Source of the DNA: Anaerolineae bacterium
GTDB lineage: Bacteria; Chloroflexota; Anaerolineae; UBA4142; SHND01
Assembly (NCBI GenBank): GCA_020851635.1
Contig: JADZCJ010000053.1
Location: 19,561-83,560 of the forward strand
Length of the DNA stretch: 64,000 bases
Direction of reading: 5' to 3'
The notes under the pieces were generated by a model. The model had not been told where the DNA came from. It was given only the letters and a program-made list of their open reading frames with translations, and ran no database searches. Positions 16,982 to 27,039 of the stretch are shown here, one piece after another (positions within the stretch are counted from its first letter, which is position 1; every line of letters begins with the position of its first letter). A program made the translations under genes and the position numbers.

Positions 16982-17997
16982 GAATTTCGCGGCGGGCGCT
17001 GCTGCGGTTGACGCTGGCAGGGGGAATTGTCGCGGGCGGCGCGGTCATTTTCAAACAGACAGAGGATGTTGGATTTGATAAATGGCTGCGCTGGATGGCG
17101 CGCGGGCAGGCGGCGCGTTTTGCGATGGGGTCAAGGGTCGCGCTTGCGGGGGTCCCTTCCTATGAAGCCGACATTCGCGCGGCGATTCGCGCCATCTGGC
17201 GCGACGCGCAAGGACCGGATTTGAGGGGCGCGAGGGTTGTCGTCAAGCCGAACCTTGTTGATTTTGTGGCGGGGCGCCCGTGTTACACCATGCCCCAGGT
17301 GACAGGCGCATTGATTGATTTTCTGCGCGACGAAGCGGGCGTGCGCTCGGTCGTCGCGGCAGAGGGCGTGACGTTTCGGCGAGACCCGCACGCGATTTTG
17401 ATAGACACGGGGTATCGCGATTTGCTGCAACAAAAAGATGTCGAGTTTGTGGACTTGAATTATGACGACCTGGTGAAAATTCCTTTACGCGGCGGTTATG
17501 CCAAAATGGATTCGCTATTTATGGCGCGGACGGTTGTGGAAGCGGATGCGCTGATTTCAGTGCCCAAACTCAAGACGCATCATTGGACTCGCATTTCGGC
17601 GAGTTTGAAAAATCTGTTTGGGATTGTGCCGGGCGCAAAATACGGCTTTCCAAAGAACACCCTCCATTTTCACGGGATTGATGCCTTTGTCGCGGAATTG
17701 TGGGACTCGCTGCCGACGCCCAACCGGTTTGCGCTGGTGGATGGAATCGTGGGTTCGCAGGGTGATGGTCCGCTGTTGGGAACGCCTGTCGCCAGTGGTG
17801 TTTTGATTGGTGGCAGCGATTTTCTGGCGGTGGATGCAACCGCCGCGCGCGTGATGGGGTTCGAACCTGCCAACATCGAGATTCTGGCGTTCATGGCGTG
17901 GGCGGGGTTGGGGCAAATTGATACCCACAAGATTCAATTGAGCGGCACGCCGCTCGATGCGTTGCGCCGCGACTATGAACCCGCGCCGCAGGTGTGA
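16978..17997 (+). CDS. DUF362 domain protein with twin-arginine-like leader
   Basis: A 339-residue protein. The N-terminus (SRRALLRLTLAGG) resembles a Tat signal or signal anchor. The body has DUF362 blocks: VVVKPNLV, SVPKLKTHHWTRISASLKNLFG, VDGIVGSQGDGPLLG and FLAVDATAARVMGF. DUF362 members are often found with iron-sulfur ferredoxin domains, but no cysteine cluster is visible here. Export through Tat would imply a folded or cofactor-bearing protein. It shares an ATGA overlap with the QW-repeat gene. Confidence 0.8.
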   Translation: MRISRRALLRLTLAGGIVAGGAVIFKQTEDVGFDKWLRWMARGQAARFAMGSRVALAGVPSYEADIRAAIRAIWRDAQGPDLRGARVVVKPNLVDFVAGRPCYTMPQVTGALIDFLRDEAGVRSVVAAEGVTFRRDPHAILIDTGYRDLLQQKDVEFVDLNYDDLVKIPLRGGYAKMDSLFMARTVVEADALISVPKLKTHHWTRISASLKNLFGIVPGAKYGFPKNTLHFHGIDAFVAELWDSLPTPNRFALVDGIVGSQGDGPLLGTPVASGVLIGGSDFLAVDATAARVMGFEPANIEILAFMAWAGLGQIDTHKIQLSGTPLDALRRDYEPAPQV

Positions 17998-18012
17998 TGA
18001 GATGACACGGTC

Positions 18013-20061
18013 ATGAAAAACTCGCCGCGGCAATCGTTTCTCGTCCTGCTCGCCATTTTGTGGATGTTTGTTGTCGTCCTCCCGTATTACCTGTTTCACC
18101 ATCCGTTCGATCAGAATAATGTTTTGGGGATTGTCAGCACACTGGGCGATCTGGGCGTCGTGACGCTGTTGATTGTGCTCGCGAGCGCGCTGGGGCATCG
18201 TGTTTTGCGCGCGTTCGAGTTTCTTTCGGCGCTCGAAGCATTAGTGATCCAGACTGCGGTCGGCTATGGAATAATCGCATTCGCGGTTTATGCGCTTGGA
18301 TTTGTGGGACTGGTGCAGCCGCCGGTCTTTTGGGTGCTGACGGTTGGCGGGACGCTGGCGTTATTTCGGGACGTGCGGTCCGTTGCAATCCAGGCGCGTT
18401 CGATAGCGCTGCCGCGCGGGACGCGCGGCGGGCAGCTCCTGGCGTTGTTTGTTGGTTTTTCGCTTGTGCTGGCGCTGGCGTTTGCGCTGACGCCGCCGAC
18501 GGGTTGGGATGGGATTCAATATCATTTGGTGTTTCCCAAGCTGGCGCTGGAAGCGGGACGTTTTGCCACTCCGCCGGATAATCTTTCGCTGAGCAATCCG
18601 TCGCTGGTCGAACTGCTTTTTCTTGCGGCGATGGGGCTCAAGAGCGACAGCGCGGCGCAGGTCATTCATTGGAGTTTTCTGGTTTTGACCGTGGGGGCGG
18701 CGCTGGCGTTTGCGGCGCGCTATTTTACATGGCGCATCGGGTGGCTCGCGGCAGCTCTGTTGGTGGGAGCGCCTTCTGTGCTTGCCGTTGCAACGTGGGC
18801 ATACAACGACGCGGCATTGATGTTGTATACGCTGACCGCGCTGTTTTGGACGCTGCGGGCGCTGGAAACGGGCAAGGCGCGCGATTTTTTGTTGGCGGGC
18901 GTGTTGGCGGGGCTGGCGCTGGGCGAAAAGTATACGGCATCGTTTGTGCCGCTTGCGCTGGGGGCTGTGGTGTTGTTTCGGGGTGGGTTGAAATTTCCAA
19001 GCGCGCGGGCGTGGCGCAACGCGATTTTGTTGGGCGGCGCCGCCTTTGCGCTGGCTCTGCCGTGGTATGTGCGAAATTATTTTCTGGTCGGGAACCCCGT
19101 GTATCCATTTGTGTTTGGCGGGCTGTATTGGGATGCGTGGCGCACGGCATGGTATTCGCGTTTTGGCACGGGACTGTTGAACGAGCCGCTTCAATTGCTG
19201 TTTGTGCCGTGGACGGCGACGGTAATGGGGTTCCAGGGCGGCGAGTTTGACGCGACGATTGGCGCGCTGTTGCTCGCACTGCTGCCGTTCAATCTGCTCA
19301 AGCGGACGGAAGCGACGTCAAGCGCGCCGACCCGCGTCATGTGGTTCCTGGTCGCGGTGTTGTTTGCTTTCTGGCTGGTTGGGGTCGCGCAATCGAAACT
19401 GTTGTGGCAGACACGTTTGCTGTTTCCCGCGTTTCCAATTCTGGCAATCCTTGCGGCGGAGGGGTGGAATCGGCTGTCGCAGATCCAGACGGCGCGTTTG
19501 TCGGCGCAGCGATTTGCCTCGCTCGTCATTGCGCTGGCATTGGGTCTGAATGTGGCGAGCAATGTGCTGGCGACGATTCGCAATCGTCCGTTCGAGATAC
19601 TGACGGGGATCGAGACGCGGCAGGAATATCTGGCGCGGAATCTGGGCGCGCATTTTGCCATGACGGAATGGGTGAATGCGAATTTGCCGCCGGACGCGCG
19701 TATTGTCGCGCTCTGGGAGCCGCGTTCGTATTATGTGGACCGCGCGATGGAACCCGACGCGATTTTGGACCGCCTGGCGCATCTGACCTCGCTGACGGAG
19801 GGAAATGCCGATGTGATCGCCGAGCGGTGGCGGCAACAAGGGTTCACGCACGTACTGTTGTTTCGCGAGGGCTTGAACGGGATGCTGCAATCGGGGTATG
19901 ACCCCGTTGGAGCTGTGGAAATGGAAACCTTGCAGGCATTGGAGCAGAAACACTTGCAGCTGGTGTATGGGGGCGCCGCGTTGGAGCTGGCGAGCTGGGG
20001 CGGGATGCCCGCCCTCGCCGATCCGGAAACAGAACCGTATGCGATCTATGTCCTCAGATAA
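18013..20061 (+). CDS. Polytopic GT-C glycosyltransferase (GT39-like)
   Basis: A 682-residue membrane protein with about a dozen hydrophobic helices. The segment PTGWDGIQYHLVFPK occupies the position of the first acidic loop of GT39-type enzymes, and LAGLALGEKYTASFVPL matches the second conserved cytosolic loop. The C-terminal 130 residues are soluble and begin near ATEWVNANLPPDARI-like sequence, as in many bacterial GT-C proteins. It probably adds a sugar from a lipid-linked donor on the outside of the membrane. It starts 15 bp after the DUF362 gene and overlaps the next gene by 14 nt. Confidence 0.75.
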   Translation: MKNSPRQSFLVLLAILWMFVVVLPYYLFHHPFDQNNVLGIVSTLGDLGVVTLLIVLASALGHRVLRAFEFLSALEALVIQTAVGYGIIAFAVYALGFVGLVQPPVFWVLTVGGTLALFRDVRSVAIQARSIALPRGTRGGQLLALFVGFSLVLALAFALTPPTGWDGIQYHLVFPKLALEAGRFATPPDNLSLSNPSLVELLFLAAMGLKSDSAAQVIHWSFLVLTVGAALAFAARYFTWRIGWLAAALLVGAPSVLAVATWAYNDAALMLYTLTALFWTLRALETGKARDFLLAGVLAGLALGEKYTASFVPLALGAVVLFRGGLKFPSARAWRNAILLGGAAFALALPWYVRNYFLVGNPVYPFVFGGLYWDAWRTAWYSRFGTGLLNEPLQLLFVPWTATVMGFQGGEFDATIGALLLALLPFNLLKRTEATSSAPTRVMWFLVAVLFAFWLVGVAQSKLLWQTRLLFPAFPILAILAAEGWNRLSQIQTARLSAQRFASLVIALALGLNVASNVLATIRNRPFEILTGIETRQEYLARNLGAHFAMTEWVNANLPPDARIVALWEPRSYYVDRAMEPDAILDRLAHLTSLTEGNADVIAERWRQQGFTHVLLFREGLNGMLQSGYDPVGAVEMETLQALEQKHLQLVYGGAALELASWGGMPALADPETEPYAIYVLR

Positions 20062-21301
20062 CGTTTACGCAAAAGAGCTGGTCGTAAAAGGGGAGAGTCG
20101 CCGCGTGTGGATGTGGATTACGGCGGCAATAGGTCTGGTTGTGTTGTATGCGGCGCTGGCGTTTGGAATTTACAGCGGCTTGACGCGGACGGCGCAGGGG
20201 GCGAATGATTTTTATTCGCGCTGGATGGGCGCGCGGGCATTATTTGTGAACGGACAGAACCCCTATTCTGACGCGGTGACGCGCGATATTCAGATGGGGA
20301 TGTATGGACGACTCGCGCGACCTGACGAGGACCAGGTCGCGTTTGCGTATCCGCTGTTTGCCGCGTATATCGCCGCGCCGCTCGTGCTGCTGCCGTATCC
20401 GATGGCACAAGCATTGTGGATGGCGCTGCTGGTCGTCGGTGTGGTCGCAGGCGCACTGGCGCTGGCAAAAGTGAATCAGATTCCATTGCCACCCGGCACG
20501 CTCGCGTTCGTTTTGCTGGGGGTATTGCTTTTTTATCCCACGGTGCGCGGGATCATGCTCGGACAATACGCGTTGGTGTCGTTCGCCTGTGTGGCAATCG
20601 GGATTCTGATGATTGCAGAGGGGCGCGAGACAAGCGCGGGCGTGCTGCTGGCGCTGGCGGCGGTCAAGCCACAACCAATCGTGCTGCTGCTGCCCGTGAT
20701 CCTGATGTGGGCATGGTGGAACCGCAAGCGGTCGGTGGTGTGGAGCGCGTTTGGGACATTGGGGCTGCTGGTCATTTCATCGTTTTTGCTCGTTCCGACA
20801 TGGGTGAGCGATTTTTTGGCGGGATTGGGGAACTATGCGCGGTATGCGCCAGTAGGTCCGCCGCTAGAGACGTTTTTCACGTTGCTCCTGCCGGGTGTTT
20901 GGGCGTCGGTTTTTACCTGGGGCGCGAGCGCGGCGCTGCTGATGTGGGCGGGCGTCGTGACGTGGCGCACGCGCAATTATACCTGGTATGAATTTCAGCC
21001 AACATTGGGTTTTGTGGCGTTGGTGACGACGCTGGCGGCGGGACGCATCGGGACGCCGGACCAGGTTTTGCTGCTGCTGCCGTGGATGGCATGGTTCGGG
21101 GTTTGGCGCGCGCAAGGCACACCCGTCGTGACAATCCTGTGCGCGGCGGCGCTGCTGGCGATTCCGTGGTTTGTATTTTTGAGATTGCTCGAAGGGAACC
21201 GGGAAGCAATTGTGGTGACGACGCTCCTGCCAGTGTTGACGTTGGGTGTGTATTTGATCGTGACGCTGTTTGCGGCGCGCCCGCGCGGGTTGGCGACATG
21301 A
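20048..21301 (+). CDS. GT87 family membrane glycosyltransferase
   Basis: A 417-residue GT-C protein. DFYSRWMGARALFVNGQNPY near residue 48 is the GT87 (DUF2029) hallmark, and AVKPQPIVLLLPV is the conserved second motif of the same family. GT87 includes polyprenyl-phosphomannose-dependent mannosyltransferases of mycobacterial lipoglycan synthesis. ATG 20048 is chosen because longer in-frame starts lie inside the upstream gene; it still overlaps that gene by 14 nt. The stop overlaps the next ATG by 4 nt. Confidence 0.85.
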   Translation: MSSDNVYAKELVVKGESRRVWMWITAAIGLVVLYAALAFGIYSGLTRTAQGANDFYSRWMGARALFVNGQNPYSDAVTRDIQMGMYGRLARPDEDQVAFAYPLFAAYIAAPLVLLPYPMAQALWMALLVVGVVAGALALAKVNQIPLPPGTLAFVLLGVLLFYPTVRGIMLGQYALVSFACVAIGILMIAEGRETSAGVLLALAAVKPQPIVLLLPVILMWAWWNRKRSVVWSAFGTLGLLVISSFLLVPTWVSDFLAGLGNYARYAPVGPPLETFFTLLLPGVWASVFTWGASAALLMWAGVVTWRTRNYTWYEFQPTLGFVALVTTLAAGRIGTPDQVLLLLPWMAWFGVWRAQGTPVVTILCAAALLAIPWFVFLRLLEGNREAIVVTTLLPVLTLGVYLIVTLFAARPRGLAT

Positions 21302-22836
21302 CATGGCTGCGATGGAAATACGCGCCCATCGCGGCGATTCTCGCGTTGGCGTTTGCGCTGCGTCTGGTGGCGATCGAGACGCGCCCTTTGTGGTATGACG
21401 ACGCATTCAGCGTGTTGTTGGCGGAACGGGGTCCCGCCGCGATCGCGCGGGGGACCGCGGCGGATACGATGCCGCCGGGTTATTACTTGATGCTCTATGG
21501 CTGGATGAGCGTGATGGGGCAGACGCCGCTTGCGATGCGGATGCTTTCGGTCGCGCTTGCGATGTTGGTGGTTGCGCTGACATATGCGGTCGCCAAACGC
21601 GGGTTTGGGGCGGGCGCGGGGAATTGGGCAGCGCTGCTTGTGGCGTTGATGCCGTTCCAGATCTATCACGCGCAAGAACTGCGGATGTATACGCTGTTGG
21701 CTCTGGGGGGATTGATCTATGTGTACGGGGTATTGGTGTTGGCATTGCCGACGAATGGGATTCGACCGTCGAACGGGGCAGAGCCGGACGCATCGCACAA
21801 TCGCGGTAAGGCAATTACATTTATTGCAGTGGGGACAGCGCTGGCATTGTACGCGCACAATTTGGCGTTTGTGACATTGTTGGCGGGGAACATTTACTTG
21901 GTCTTGCGCGCGGCGGTGTATCGGCAGGCATGGCGCATGCAAGGCGAACTGATTGCGGGGCAGCTGCTCGGGACGATTCTGTTCGTTCCGTGGCTGTTTT
22001 ACGTACCGACTCAGCTGGAAAAGATTCAGACCGCCTTTTGGACGCAGACGCCCGGATTGGTGGATGCGGTGCAGATGGCGCTGGTGTTTACAACGTATCT
22101 GCCTCTGCCGCCGTCGTTGATTGTGTTTGCATTGATCGTTTCGATGCTGGTCTTGATTTTTGCGTGCTGGCAGTTGGTCCGATTGGCTCGAAAGAAAAGA
22201 ATGCCCGCGCTCGGACTGGTTTCGGCATTTTTGGTGATTCCGCCGTTGATCCTGTTTGCGCTTTCCTATCTGATTCGTCCCGTGTTTGTGCCGCGGGCAG
22301 TGATTGTGTCGGCACTGGTGTATGCGATGCTGTTGGGCATGTTGGTGGCACGCGCCTCGCGAAAACTGCAGATTGGCTTGGGTGTGGTCGCGTTCGGGCT
22401 TGCGGCGGCGCTGCTGCCTTTTTATTATTCCGCTTTTGGGGAATGGCGGCGCGCGCCGTATGTCGGCGCGGACGCGTTCTTGCGGGCACAAGTGATGAAT
22501 GGGGATGCTGTCGTTCACGACAATAAGCTTTCGTTTTTTCCGATGCATCTCTACGACAGGGCGCTCGCGCAGGTGTTTCTCGCGGACCCGCCGCAATCGG
22601 ACAATGACACACTGGCGCCCGCGTCGCAAGAGGCAATGGAATTGTTTCCGACCGAATTCCGGGCGGCGGTCGCCGGACGGGAGCGTGTGTGGTTTGTGAT
22701 TTATCGGACGGCGATTCAAGAAGCGCAAGCCGCGGGGAAACCTCATGGAAATCTCGCGCGGCTGGATGGACAGTTTGAGCGCGTGCAGGAAACGAATTAT
22801 GGCGACCTGGTCATCGTTCTCTATACAGCTCGCTGA
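21298..22836 (+). CDS. GT39-like membrane glycosyltransferase
   Basis: A 512-residue GT-C enzyme. WYDDAFSVLLAERG provides the acidic D-D motif of the first outer loop, MPPGYYLMLYGWM follows, and YHAQELRMYTLLAL is the family's third conserved element. The gene most resembles the one at 13301-15223 in this window (same motif order). About eleven helices and a C-terminal soluble domain are predicted from the hydrophobic pattern. ATGA overlap with the GT87 gene indicates coupled translation. Confidence 0.85.
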   Translation: MTWLRWKYAPIAAILALAFALRLVAIETRPLWYDDAFSVLLAERGPAAIARGTAADTMPPGYYLMLYGWMSVMGQTPLAMRMLSVALAMLVVALTYAVAKRGFGAGAGNWAALLVALMPFQIYHAQELRMYTLLALGGLIYVYGVLVLALPTNGIRPSNGAEPDASHNRGKAITFIAVGTALALYAHNLAFVTLLAGNIYLVLRAAVYRQAWRMQGELIAGQLLGTILFVPWLFYVPTQLEKIQTAFWTQTPGLVDAVQMALVFTTYLPLPPSLIVFALIVSMLVLIFACWQLVRLARKKRMPALGLVSAFLVIPPLILFALSYLIRPVFVPRAVIVSALVYAMLLGMLVARASRKLQIGLGVVAFGLAAALLPFYYSAFGEWRRAPYVGADAFLRAQVMNGDAVVHDNKLSFFPMHLYDRALAQVFLADPPQSDNDTLAPASQEAMELFPTEFRAAVAGRERVWFVIYRTAIQEAQAAGKPHGNLARLDGQFERVQETNYGDLVIVLYTAR

Positions 22837-24193
22837 ACGATGGCGGGCGCTCGATCCCGCGTGGCGTTGGTCTTGTGGGGTATTTGTCATGGCGCGGGTC
22901 TTGTATTCGTTGTGGACAGTTTTGATTTTGATGTTTGTGCCTGCCGTGACCCAGAATCTGGACCTGTTTGGCAGTCCGATTCTTGCGACTTTCGATTTGG
23001 GCACGAGCGAACGGTATGTGTATTCGCGACAGGTGGGCGAGCGCGTGTTGACGTTTCGCGGCGGCGAAAATGGGGCGGTGACAGATAACGAGACCGGGAG
23101 CGTCTGGTCGCTGCGTGAGGGGGTGGCGACCGGAGGAGCGTTGGCAGGCACGTCGCTGCACGGTTCGACCATCACAGCGGAAGAGGTTTTTCCCTATCAT
23201 GGCGTGAGCGCGGAAGGTGGTTGGTTTGGCATCTGGCAGCGTTTTGATGTGTTGTGGTATCAGGCAATTGCCGAAAAAGGGTATGGCGCGACGGCGGGCG
23301 ACGCGCACTTTCCGCCATTGTTTCCTCTGATGGAGCGCGCGTTGGGGACGCTGTTGGGCGGACGCAATTTTCTTGCGGGTTGGCTGATTTCGCAGATGGC
23401 GCTGGTCTGGAGTCTGGCGCTGTTGTATCAATTGACCAAACGGTGGCGTGATGCGGGCGCGGCGCGGCGGGCGGTTGTGTTTGCAGTTTTGCTGCCGACC
23501 GCCTTTTTCTATTTTACGGCGTATTCCGAGTCGCTCTTTTTGTTGTTGTCGCTCTTGGTATTTGTCATGTTGGAGCGTGAACGATGGGTGTGGGCGGGTG
23601 TGTTTGTGTTTCTTGCCATTCTGGCGCGCTTGCAGGGAATCGCGCTGCTGGCGCCGCTTGTATATTGCGCGTGGCAAAATTGGCGCGCGGGCAAAAGAGT
23701 CCCGGTGGAGCAGATATTGATGTTTGTGTTTCCGTTTGCGGCGGGCTTGGGATATCTCGCGCTGCGCGCGTGGGCGGGCGAAACAAATATTTTGCCGACG
23801 AGCGAACCGCAGTTGAACGCGCGACTCGCGCCTCCGTGGGAGAATGTGTTTTACGCAGTTCGGGTGATTGCTTCCGGTCAATTTCTGGTCGCGGACGTCT
23901 TGAATCTTGCGGCGACCACGCTGGCGCTCTTGCTTGTCGTGCGCGGGTGGCGTATCTTGCCGCGGGCGTACGCGCTCTATAGCGTGGCGATGATCGTGGT
24001 GGTGATGCTGCGCTATGTGGATACTCAGCCGTTGAACAGCATGACGCGATATTTGTTGACGCTTTTTCCGCTCGTCATGCTGTTGGCGTATTGGAGCAAG
24101 AATCGTTGGATCGAACGCGCCGTGGTGTATGTGTGTGCGCCGCTGAACCTCTATTTGTGCGCGCAGTTTTTTACGTGGGGGTGGGTGGCTTAG
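22799..24193 (+). CDS. PIG-V/Gpi18-like mannosyltransferase family membrane protein
   Basis: A 464-residue membrane protein with the PIG-V family pattern: RFDVLWYQAIAEKGY in the first outer loop, HFPPLFPLMERALG, then PTAFFYFTAYSESLFLLLSLLVF. In eukaryotes PIG-V adds the second mannose to GPI; bacterial homologues probably use polyprenyl-phosphomannose. The chosen ATG 22799 overlaps the preceding gene by 38 nt and has AGGAAAC upstream; ATG 22889 is an alternative inside the first helix. An unusual extracytoplasmic insert (about residues 50-125) lies before the acidic loop. The stop codon overlaps that of the convergent GT87 gene. Confidence 0.8.
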   Translation: MATWSSFSIQLAERWRALDPAWRWSCGVFVMARVLYSLWTVLILMFVPAVTQNLDLFGSPILATFDLGTSERYVYSRQVGERVLTFRGGENGAVTDNETGSVWSLREGVATGGALAGTSLHGSTITAEEVFPYHGVSAEGGWFGIWQRFDVLWYQAIAEKGYGATAGDAHFPPLFPLMERALGTLLGGRNFLAGWLISQMALVWSLALLYQLTKRWRDAGAARRAVVFAVLLPTAFFYFTAYSESLFLLLSLLVFVMLERERWVWAGVFVFLAILARLQGIALLAPLVYCAWQNWRAGKRVPVEQILMFVFPFAAGLGYLALRAWAGETNILPTSEPQLNARLAPPWENVFYAVRVIASGQFLVADVLNLAATTLALLLVVRGWRILPRAYALYSVAMIVVVMLRYVDTQPLNSMTRYLLTLFPLVMLLAYWSKNRWIERAVVYVCAPLNLYLCAQFFTWGWVA

Positions 24194-25194
24194 ATTGCAG
24201 CGACCGGTGTGCGGCGTTCGAGGAGCGCCGGATTGGTCAAAAGCCACAAGGTGGTGAGGGGCAAGACCACATACGCGCCGCCAAAGACGTTAAAGAGTCC
24301 ATCCAGCATCACGCCAAGCCAGGAAGCCAGGACCAGCAAAACAATATTACGCGTGCCTTTGACAAGCGGGATGAGCATTACCATGTTTGAAGCATAGAGC
24401 ACCGGCGTCAAGAGCAGGTTGACGCATTGGGCGGTGTGGAGTGGTTTTGTGCGAGCTGTGCGATAGGCGAGATACGCCGCGAGTCCAAGCACAAACGGGA
24501 CGAACCACAGCAGCCAGCCGCCGTACCACGAGACCCAACCCCAAATGGAAGCGCCGCGTGTGGGGATGATGCTTTCATTGGCGCGCAGCAGGAGGGGATG
24601 AACGACCTCGAGGAGCCAGAGTGGGCGGATGACAAAGGAAGGGAGCCAGAGGACGAGAAAAAGGGTTCCAAAGACAAGCAGGTTCTCGCGGTCACGGTGC
24701 TTGAGCCACAAAATGAGGGCGATCAAGACGGGCAGCCATGCCAATTGTGGTTTGAGCAAGAGAAGGACTGCGCCTACGCCAGCCCATCGCCTACGGTTGT
24801 CCAGCAACCAGATGAGCGGGACCCAGAGCCAGGCGTCCATTTGTCCCGTTGCGCTTTGAATCAGCATGGGGTAATACAAAACCCAGAGGATGCCCATTCT
24901 GCCAAAGAGCATCAAGAGCAGGAGATAGGGACCGATTGTCCAGACGATCTTGAACCAGGGCGGAAGATAAGAGAGGGGCACAAAAACAAAGAGAGTGGTG
25001 GGCAGGGGATAAGGATTTTCCTTTTCGGGCGGAAAAAAGACGCCCCGGCGCGCCGAGAGACCGCGCTCGACATAGACGTCATAGTCAATCAGGGGAGAGG
25101 CAACCCAATTGCGCCCCAGGGTAAAGAGGACGACTCCGAGAGCGCCAAGCGCGAACGCAAGCATCAAGCCGAGGACGAGATTGCGCCGGGTCAT
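24190..25194 (-). CDS. GT87-like membrane glycosyltransferase
   Basis: A 334-residue GT-C protein on the opposite strand to its neighbours. DYDVYVERG-type sequence after the first helix and LLLLKPQLAWLPVLIALI match GT87. It is shorter than the 417-residue paralogue at 20048 but has all the core helices. ATG 25194 is preferred to 25215 because GGAG lies 4 nt upstream. It is convergent with the PIG-V-like gene (overlapping stops) and divergent from the gene at 25360. Confidence 0.75.
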   Translation of the reverse strand: MTRRNLVLGLMLAFALGALGVVLFTLGRNWVASPLIDYDVYVERGLSARRGVFFPPEKENPYPLPTTLFVFVPLSYLPPWFKIVWTIGPYLLLLMLFGRMGILWVLYYPMLIQSATGQMDAWLWVPLIWLLDNRRRWAGVGAVLLLLKPQLAWLPVLIALILWLKHRDRENLLVFGTLFLVLWLPSFVIRPLWLLEVVHPLLLRANESIIPTRGASIWGWVSWYGGWLLWFVPFVLGLAAYLAYRTARTKPLHTAQCVNLLLTPVLYASNMVMLIPLVKGTRNIVLLVLASWLGVMLDGLFNVFGGAYVVLPLTTLWLLTNPALLERRTPVAAI

Positions 25195-25359
25195 GGCGCT
25201 CCGTAAAGTAGTCATAGCAAGCCAGCGCCGCGAAACTATCTCAAATGAAAGGCGAGACCGTAGGGATGCGAAATCCGCCGCTTGTCACAAGATCATCCGG
25301 TTGCAAGCAGTCGTTCTGAGCGAGTTTCCAAAGTAAACATCGAGAGAATTGTGAAAAGA

Positions 25360-27039
25360 ATGGTAACACGCTCCGGCGCGCGAGACAATGCCCCTTTGGT
25401 TCCTGTGCGCGATTGGCTGATTGCGGGCGCGATTGCAATGCTGTGCATGGCGACGCTGCAGCTGCCGTATACGTTGGGCTATCTGACGGCAGCGCCAGAA
25501 ACGATGTATACCGGTTTGTTGGTGAACGTCGAGGATGCAAATTACCTTACGATTATTCAGCGCGGTAGTGAGGGCTCATGGAGCCATTCGCTGCGATTCA
25601 CCTCAGAACCGGATGCGCCTGCCCACTTGTATTTGTTTTATCTTGCGCTGGGACATCTGGCGCGCGTGTTGGGGCTGGATGCGACCGCGATGTGGCATGT
25701 GGCGCGCGCGGTCATGACGCTCGTCACCTTTGGATTGACGTTTGGGTTCATCTGTGCGTTCGTGCGGGAAAGAGGGGCGCGCTGGGTTGCCTTTTTGTTT
25801 GCGATACTGGGAGCTGGGTTTGATTGGGTGGCATTGCCGTGGGAGACGCTTGACCCGACCAGCGCAACGCCCGCCGATTTGAAAATGGCGGACGCGCATT
25901 TGTTTCATTCTGCGCTTACGTTTCCGCACTATCTCGCTTCGATTGCTTTGCTGCTCATTTTGTTTTGGTGCGCCGTCCGCTTGTTGAATGAAAATCACGC
26001 GCGCAGCAAGATCTTTTTGCTGGCGGGAATAGGCGCATGCGCCAATGTGGGCGTGGCGCTGGTCTACCCGTTCTTTGTTCTCTTGTCCTGCGGTGTGCTC
26101 GCCGGGTATCTGGGTTTATTGATGCTGCGCGCCAAGAGATTCCTGCCACGCGAAACCCTGCGGGTGGCAGCGTTGATCGCCGCCGTCGTTCCTGTAGTGG
26201 CATATTATGCGAATGCCCTTGCGTCGTCTGAACTGCTGTGGGTCTGGTCGGCGCAATCGCAGACGCTGTCGCCAAACCCTCTGCACTATCTTTTGACCTT
26301 TGCGCCGTATCTGATTCTTGCCGGATTGGGGCTATGGCGAAATGGCTTGGGCGACAATCGCCGCGCGTTTTTGTGGGTGTGGGTGTTGGTTGTTGTCTTT
26401 TTAGTGTATGCCCCGTTTGGACCGCAGAGGCGGTTTTTGCAGGGCGTGCAGATACCGCTGGCGATTCTGGCGACATGCGGTTTGTATGAGGTGTTTTTGC
26501 CGCGGGTGGGCAGAGCGCGCTGGTTCGTCAGTTTGGCAAAACGTCCCAACTATAGCGCGAAGGGGCTTCAACGGCTGTTGGTTGTGCTTGTGGCGCTCAC
26601 TTTATCAATTTCGTCGGTCTATCAATGGATCAGCGCGGTGGCATTGGCAACTGCTGCGCAGCCGTATCCGATTTTTCGTCCGCGCGGAGAGGTGGCGGCG
26701 ATGGACTGGCTGCGCGGACGAGCGGCAGCGGATGACGTGGTATTGAGCGCGTATCTGACGGGAAGCTATTTACCCCTGCGGAGCGGGGCGCGCGTTTATC
26801 TGGGACATGTCTACGAGACGGTGCATTTTCAATCCAAGCAGCGCGCGGTAGACAAGTTCTTTTCAGAGGCGGCGAACGATGTCGCGCGAAAGCATTGGGT
26901 GCGCGAGAACCGGATCAGGTATGTGTTTTATGGAGAGGCAGAAAGGGCATTGGGCGCGTTCGACCCCGCAGGCGCGGAATATCTACAAAAGGTGTTTGCG
27001 AATAAAGACGCTGTGATCTACAGGGTGAGGGAGAATTGA
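25360..27039 (+). CDS. Polytopic GT-C-like membrane protein
   Basis: A roughly 559-residue membrane protein. LVNVEDANYLTIIQRG lies in the first outer loop at the place of the GT-C acidic motif, and HLYLFYLALGHLARVLGLD follows as in related bacterial glycosyltransferases. Later, GPQRRFLQGVQIPLAILA precedes a soluble C-terminal region (WLRGRAAADDVVLSAYLTG) that is shared in outline with other GT-C genes here. Start is ambiguous: ATG 25360 or GTG 25351, with GAGAG at 25342-25346. Family membership is weaker than for its neighbours. Confidence 0.65.
   Translation: MVTRSGARDNAPLVPVRDWLIAGAIAMLCMATLQLPYTLGYLTAAPETMYTGLLVNVEDANYLTIIQRGSEGSWSHSLRFTSEPDAPAHLYLFYLALGHLARVLGLDATAMWHVARAVMTLVTFGLTFGFICAFVRERGARWVAFLFAILGAGFDWVALPWETLDPTSATPADLKMADAHLFHSALTFPHYLASIALLLILFWCAVRLLNENHARSKIFLLAGIGACANVGVALVYPFFVLLSCGVLAGYLGLLMLRAKRFLPRETLRVAALIAAVVPVVAYYANALASSELLWVWSAQSQTLSPNPLHYLLTFAPYLILAGLGLWRNGLGDNRRAFLWVWVLVVVFLVYAPFGPQRRFLQGVQIPLAILATCGLYEVFLPRVGRARWFVSLAKRPNYSAKGLQRLLVVLVALTLSISSVYQWISAVALATAAQPYPIFRPRGEVAAMDWLRGRAAADDVVLSAYLTGSYLPLRSGARVYLGHVYETVHFQSKQRAVDKFFSEAANDVARKHWVRENRIRYVFYGEAERALGAFDPAGAEYLQKVFANKDAVIYRVREN

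Noticed and set aside
20995..23175. Very long open frame on the minus strand (about 726 codons)
   Set aside because: It lies opposite two well-supported GT-C genes, is rich in Arg, His and Gln as expected for an antisense frame of GC-rich coding DNA, and shows no family motif.
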